DNA of 64,000 bases. Origin: Adiantum capillus-veneris (taxonomy: Eukaryota > Streptophyta > Polypodiopsida > Polypodiales > Pteridaceae). Shown in pieces: positions 58,641 through 64,000 of this stretch. A program made the position numbers and the translations under genes. The stretch covers positions 59,846,709-59,910,708 of the forward strand of contig CM043971.1 in NCBI GenBank assembly GCA_014529385.2, in the 5' to 3' direction. Under the pieces are notes generated by a model. That model worked only from the letters and a program-made list of their open reading frames with translations, ran no database searches and was not told the origin of the DNA. The first letter of the stretch is position 1, and every line of letters begins with the position of its first letter.

Positions 58641-61230
58641 TTGCAAGTTGCTGAACCTCCACAACATTATGATGGAAATTTGTTCTTTGAGTTGCTTGCA
58701 GCTCAGGATAAAACAAAACGAATGTCAAGGATGGAGCAACGCTTTGATGGTCACTTGTGGACTCGCCCATCTATTATAACCATGGCGATATCATGCACAT
58801 TTCGTCTAAGCCACTGTTTGGGATGCATGCAATGCAATTATTCAACATGTCCTCATTATATTAATAAACAATATTTAATGGTATAGATTTTCATGGCTAT
58901 GTGGACAGACAGGTCAAGAAAGACTACCTTGCAATGGAAGAGAAAACAAAAACAACTTGTCATTATTGTCAAAAGGTTGTTACTTGTGTTGCTGCTTGTC
59001 CTTGCAAAATCTATTATGTTTTTCCTTGAGACAGTACAATGTTGCGACTAGCAATACATGTTGGTAAACATTGTCATAATGTTAAGGCAGGAACCTCCAG
59101 GGGTGCCATTTCAAGAGTACAAAAACTGGTAGTTACAGTACTAAAAATTGGAAAGGGTGGTCCAAGAAAAATTCAAAGGTTGGTGGCGCAACAACTTGAA
59201 TTGTGCTTAACTCCTTGATTGGTGAGGAAGCTGAAGTTACATGCGATGAACATTTGAGATGATATGTGTGAGAATATTTATGTTGAATATCTTGCAGTAT
59301 ACGATCACTACAAATAATTGCTATATGTGAAACTAAAGAGGAGGATGCAAATACTCAAGTTATTTTTACCTTAATTCAACAATGGAAAAGTATTGACATG
59401 GTGCAACTGATTTTGCAGGTTATATGTATAAAGAGGTTGGAGAAAATTTTAATGCTATTCAAATAGTCTTCAATGGCAGGCCAGATAATATTATGGAAGG
59501 TCTTGAATGATCATGCCTATTTCATTGGGAGTAGAGTCTCCACAAATATGCTAAAAAATGGATACCTCAACATCTAACAAATCAAAATATTATATGTGTG
59601 AGGAATGGATGGCTTGTAAGACCATTGTGCTTGAATCTCAAAAGGCACTTTCAATTCAAAAATGGTGGAGACAGCATCTATCTACAGAGAGCATCACAAG
59701 AGTGAGCAGATGGTTTGAATGGTGGGAGCAACGAATTTCACACTGGGGAGGAATTGGAACAGATCTAGGTTACCTTTATGAAAATTTATATTTTTAGAAA
59801 AATTTATAAACTTTGCATACATGAAATTTATAAATTTTAACTCATGTTTGTTTGAATTTCATAGGCTGGATTAAGTCCGTGGGAGTGGGCACAAATTCCC
59901 AATGTTAATTTATCCGAAAGTGTGCATGCTTGTTGGTTAGCGCGTGAAGGTAGAAAGAGAAAAATATCATTGTATGATGCATGTGTAATAGATGTTATAA
60001 ACTCATATATTCAATGTGCAAAGCGTTTGGGATATACTAGTGGGCGTTATATAGAAACGGGCCCCACAATGGAGACCTTTCTTTCTCGAGTTGAATCTCA
60101 ACAAACTCCAACTCCAACCAACGTGGCCCATCTATTACAAGAGGCTGTTGTTGCAGGGACTCCAATGTATGCACAACCAATATTGCATGGAGACAAAGAA
60201 ACAGTACAACGCAAAAAGAGGGGTAGAACAGGAACAAGTAGCTCCCATCTGCCAGAATATGTCATGGAATCTAAGCAACGAAACCATCGCGGTGGTCGAC
60301 CCAAAAAAATCAGGTTTGATACCCAAGGACCAAGTATTTCTAACATGTTCGATGCAAATTAGTGACAGTGATGATGATATTGGATCTCAAAATGAAACAA
60401 CCACACCTTTGTCATCTCAAAGAAACAATGTGTTTGAGAGTGATGTGCCACGGACTGAGTGGGCCCTAAGGAGAATTCCCATTCATAGTCAAAGAAAGTG
60501 TTTCGGAATAGTAGGGAGAAAAAAATTGTGACGATATCTTGCATAGTCGCTCAATTGGTCTTCTTGCTCCATGTATATGGTCCGAAAGAATGTTCAAGGA
60601 TAAAACAATTGAGCAATGGTTATGGTTTTGTAATCATGATATTTTGCATACTCGATCAATCAAAAGACAAGTCAAAGATTTACCTCCTCCTCTGAAGGTT
60701 TGGCCAGTAGCAAGAGGGACAGATATCTCCACACAGGAACTTGCAGCGCTGCATCAAAGTGGATTTAGGACAGAGAATTCAATGGTAAATGCGCAACCTC
60801 TGGCTGGCGACTACAAAGAAGGTGGTGGTAGCTCGCAAAAGAAAAAGTGGAGGCATGGAATCTCTAAAGAGGCCATGAAGAAATTGGAAGCATGTAATAG
60901 TATGACAATTATATTCTTGGATGAAGTGAAAAGGTCTCAAAAGCATGTAGTTTTTCGAGTTCTCACTGAAAATAGTTATGAGATTCATATCAAAGAGAGT
61001 CCAACATGCACGTGTCTGGATTTTCAAAAGCGAGAGAAGACCAACAAATCCGTTTTGGCATGCAAACATATGTACTATGTGACACGAAAGTGCTCGGACT
61101 TGAACCTAAGGAGCACATGACTATTAATCATCCAACCCTCTCACCAATGGACATCGCCGTTATTGTACCCAAGGAGGATTTCTCCCTCCATTTAATTACA
61201 GCTGGTTTGGTATGCATCTTTCACTAAACT
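58641..61230 (+). pseudogene. Decayed transposase-like gene with SWIM zinc finger (MULE/FAR1-like)
   Basis: Successive plus-strand pieces in several frames: 58641-58886 (SRMEQRFDGHLWTRPSIITM, a Cys-rich LGCMQCNYSTCPHY), 59400-59800 (NAIQIVFNGRPDNIMEGLE, CLFHWE, QKWWRQHLSTESITRVSRWF), 59865-60360 (AGLSPWEWAQIPNVN, a nuclear-localisation-like QRKKRGRTG and GGRPKKIRF) and 60539-61120. The last has the SWIM finger CTCLDFQK...ACKHMYYV (C-x-C ... C-x-H). Order and motifs fit a Mutator-like or related plant transposase: core, then SWIM at the C-terminus. An intron may lie at about 59798-59863. Many stops; no TIR or target duplication found. A domesticated gene is unlikely given the decay. Confidence 0.65.
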
Positions 61231-61760
61231 AGAATATTTTTCTATAATATTAAAGTGTTTTCCTGCATTTATTTTAGTTTATTTCACTTGTGATTATTTA
61301 CCTTGAAAAAACATTGTTTATGCAACACAAGATTTTAAATTCCAAGCAAAAGACAGAAGCAACTTGCAAGCTGTTTGGGAGAAAATTACTTGCCTTTTAG
61401 AGTGACCATTACATTTATGGCGAGCGACTATTCCTTTTTTGTACTCTAATTTTGGTCTTATCCTGTGGTAGTTTAGCGAATCCTCAAACTTACATTGTTT
61501 CAAAAAGCTCAAGCTTGAGAAAAATAGTATTGTCTCTATTTGGCATGATTTTTTACTTTATCGCATTTATACATGCTGTGGATTATCTGACTTTGAAAAT
61601 AGTATTGTCTCTGTTTGGCATGATTTTTGACTTTATCGCATGTATATATGCTGTGGATTATTTGACTCTAATGACTGCGCTTCGAACATATTTGACTCTA
61701 ATGGCATGAGTTGTGAAATGGTGATTTTTTTGGTTTATATTTTCACGTCGTTATGCCCTC

Positions 61761-61801
<41 letters not shown>

Positions 61802-62108
61802 ATAGTGATATACAACTCTAGAATTTTACTTTGTCCCTGTAAAGATTTTAGAAGAGAAGTCACTCTCTCTCTCAAGGATTTATGATCTCTTCTTCTAATG
61901 GTAACGCGCATAGATAATATCTCTCTAGAATTTATACTTTCTCTCTCCGTCAACCACACATATATGGAGTCTTATGATGATTGAAAATTACATTAAATAG
62001 ATATTTTATGCTATGACACATGTTTGGTTAAAAAAACTCTAAAGATTGCTAAAATTGTCAAAAAAAACTTGAAATGAAAAACTCGCAAATGTTAAATCTC
62101 CGCAAAAG
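61231..62108. other. Spacer with short repeats
   Basis: Holds an approximately 78-bp direct duplication (61518-61675; AAATAGTATTGTCTCT(A/G)TTTGGC) and (CT)n at 61765-61798. No gene. Confidence 0.6.
61518..61675. repeat. Direct duplication, about 78-bp unit x2
   Basis: GAAAATAGTATTGTCTCT, TTTGGCATGATTTTT, ACTTTATCGCAT, TGCTGTGGATTAT repeat twice with few differences. Confidence 0.9.
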
Positions 62109-62335
62109 TGTTGGAATTAGGGTTGCAGAGAAACACACACAGCTTGGAGAAGACGAAGGAAGCTCAAGGCACACAATAGAGAGTGTGTTACTTAGTATGC
62201 AATGGAAAGATAGATAGCCCTAGAGTGATGGGCGTATATACAATGCAAGGGGGAAAAAACCTCCTAAAGAGGGAAAAAATGCCCCGGCGGTCCTAGTGTG
62301 TTCACACACATCACTACCACATGTATATGGTAACA
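62109..62335 (-). mobile_element. Ty1/copia (copia-2) 3' LTR, 227 bp
   Basis: Minus strand begins TGTTACCATATACATG at 62335 and ends TTCCAACA at 62109. It contains ATTGTATATAC (TATA-like) and GT-rich sequence. Flank after the LTR is CTTTT (62104-62108 as AAAAG on plus), the expected 5-bp duplication half; the other end is outside the window. Confidence 0.8.
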
Positions 62336-62347
62336 AATCCCCCCTGG
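62336..62347 (-). promoter_or_regulatory. copia-2 polypurine tract
   Basis: CCAGGGGGGATT on the minus strand, immediately before the LTR start. Confidence 0.75.
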
Positions 62348-62410
62348 AGTGATGCGGTGAACGAGAGCTGGCACATGTGTAAAGGGAAGTGCCATGACCT
62401 GAGGACAGGA

Positions 62411-64000
62411 TCAGTCCACAAAGGGGAGTAAGCCCAAAGCTTTGCGGAAAGCTTCAAGCTTCTCACGAGACAATGCCTTTGTGAAAAGATCTGCAAGGTT
62501 GTCCTGTGTTGGCACATAAGCCAAGATGATCTCTCCTGCTGAGAGCCTCTCCCTGACATAGTGGTAATGCACCTCAATGTGCTTTGTGCGAGCATGAAAA
62601 ACTGGGTTCCTCGCAACTGCCAATGCGCTCTGACTGTCAGTGTAGATAGTGTTGGCAATGTCCTGTCCAACACCCAAGTCAGCCATAAGGCGTCTGAGCC
62701 ATACACACTCAACCGTAGCTATGAAGACTGCCCTGTACTCAGCCTCACAACTTGAAGTGGCCACAATAGGTTGCTTCTTGCTCAACCATGATATACATGA
62801 ACTGCCAAGCATGAAACAAAAACCACTTGTGGACACTCGCGTGTCAAAACAACCAGCCCAATCTGAGTCCGAAAAAGCATGTAAGTCTGGCGGCAATGAT
62901 CCCCCCTTGGGATAAAACAAGCCAAGATGTAAAGTGCCACTAAGGTAGCGAAAAATCCTCTTGACAGCCTGCCAATGCTTAGACCCTGGGCTATGCATAA
63001 ATCTGCTGACCTGCGAGACTGCAAACTGAATATCTGGCCTCGTGTTGCATACATAAATGAGGCAGCCAACAGCAGTTTGGTAAAGAGTGACATCAGCAGG
63101 ATTGCCAGCATCATGTAGACTCAACTTCAAACCTGTTTCCATGGGAGTGGCAATAGGTTTGCAATCCTCAAGTCCAAACTTATATAGCAATGTCTCTATG
63201 TAACTTTTCTGACATAAGGCAATACCACCATCACACTGCTTAAACGGTATACCCAAGTAATGATGCAACAGCCCCAAATCTTTCATCTTGAAAGTAGCAT
63301 TCAAATCAGCCTTAAATTCAGCAATATGTCTCTCATTTGGTCCAGTGATCAGCAAATCATCAACATAAAGAACCACAATGAGAAATACATCATCCTCACG
63401 CTTTACATACAATGTGCTTTCTGTTGGACTGTTACGAAAGCCTCGTTTAACCAAATGAGTGTCAGCTTTCTCATACCAAGCACGAGGAGATTGCTTCAAC
63501 CCATACAAAGCCTTCTTACATTTGCACACTTTGTCCTCTTGTCCTTTTATGACAAAACCGCGAGGCTACGTTACATAAACTTCCTCAAATATGTCACCAT
63601 TCAAGAAAGCAATAATAATGTCTGATTGATGTACATCCCAACCAAAATGAGCTGCCAATGCACATAGAAAAAGCACAGTAGTCATACGACAAGTGGGAGC
63701 AAAAGTCTCTTCATAATCTATGCCTTTTTGTTGTGCATAACCCTTTGCAACAAGTCGAGCCTTATGGCGATCGATCTCACCATCCGGCTTGCGTTTCAAC
63801 TTGTAAACCCACTTCATACCAATGGCCTTTTTGCCAGGAGGAAAATCACATAAAGTCCATGTGTCATTCTCTATAAGTGCATCATATTCTGATTTCATGG
63901 CAGCAATCCAATTTTCTGAATTCTGTGCTTCATCAAAAGACAGAGGCTCCTCAACATCATGTAAACTAGACACAGCCAAAGCATAACAATCTGATGCATA
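62411..64000 (-). pseudogene. copia-2 pol: reverse transcriptase and RNase H (runs off right edge)
   Basis: Frame from the right edge to 63566 holds NWIAAMKSEYDALIENDTW, GMKWVYKLKRKPDGEIDRHK, RLVAKGYAQQKGIDYEETFA and WDVHQSDIIIAFLNG. After one in-frame TAG (63566-63568) it continues to 62411: CKKALYGLKQSPRAWYEK, VVLYVDDLLITG (active site Y-V-D-D), YLGIPF, RPDIQFAVSQVSRFM, then RNase H: HAFSDSDWAGC, SSCEAEYRAV, IYTDSQSALAVARNP, HARTKHIEVHYHYVRE. Only one nonsense codon in about 1590 bases indicates a young copy. Gag, protease and integrase are outside the window. Confidence 0.96.

Overview
The window looks like nuclear DNA of a land plant with a large, repeat-filled genome. The evidence is plant-type CACTA (En/Spm) transposons with TNP2/DUF4218/DUF4216 domains, a Ty3 chromovirus, Ty1/copia pieces, an L1-type LINE, an initiator-Met-tRNA primer-binding site, a captured fragment of a plant HIPP metal-binding protein gene, and one small spliced host-like gene of a plant-specific family. 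Very long (GA)n/(CT)n tracts recur throughout. A fern or other non-seed plant is my guess, but the sequence alone does not prove it.

Layout. 1-1888: minus-strand LINE (ORF1 tail, endonuclease, start of RT). About 2.6-7.0 kb: internally deleted CACTA element (CACTA-1, plus strand), inserted in the RT of a decayed minus-strand Ty3 element (gypsy-2, 6985-8862). 8863-11834: first 3.0 kb of a long LTR. 11835-12034: N-terminal half of a copia gag. 12-21.5 kb: mostly unrecognised sequence, microsatellites and small tandem arrays. 21504-38007: a large minus-strand Ty3 chromovirus (gypsy-1) whose 3' LTR is split by a complete 7.7-kb CACTA element (CACTA-2, 21917-29643). 38008-38480: C-terminal half of the copia gag. 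39.6-42 kb: another Ty3 element (gypsy-3: LTR end, PBS, gag). 43229-43994: a three-exon host-like gene. 45.0-52.4 kb: a foldback repeat, then a GTAC-rich satellite split by a 4976-bp TIR transposon with an 8-bp target duplication. 54.8-55.6 kb: three tandem palindromes. 58.6-61.2 kb: a decayed SWIM-finger transposase. 62109-64000: the 3' end of a Ty1/copia element.

The most informative result is structural. The segment from about 11.83 kb to 38.00 kb (26 kb) is inverted. Flipping it on paper does three things at once: it rejoins the two parts of the gypsy-1 5' LTR, it places gypsy-1 between a matching 5-bp target duplication (CTTTC at 8858-8862; GAAAG, its complement, at 21499-21503), and it rejoins two halves of one copia gag. 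The breakpoints share short inverted homology (AGACATCT). Gypsy-1 had itself inserted into the gypsy-2 gag, and CACTA-2 later entered the gypsy-1 3' LTR (TSD CTT), with the unfilled version of that site preserved in the 5' LTR at 37.88 kb.

Almost every element carries stops, frameshifts or deletions, so little here is likely to be autonomous. CACTA-2 is the best preserved: all eight exons can be traced, with two nonsense codons and one doubtful exon junction, and it has captured a HIPP gene fragment.
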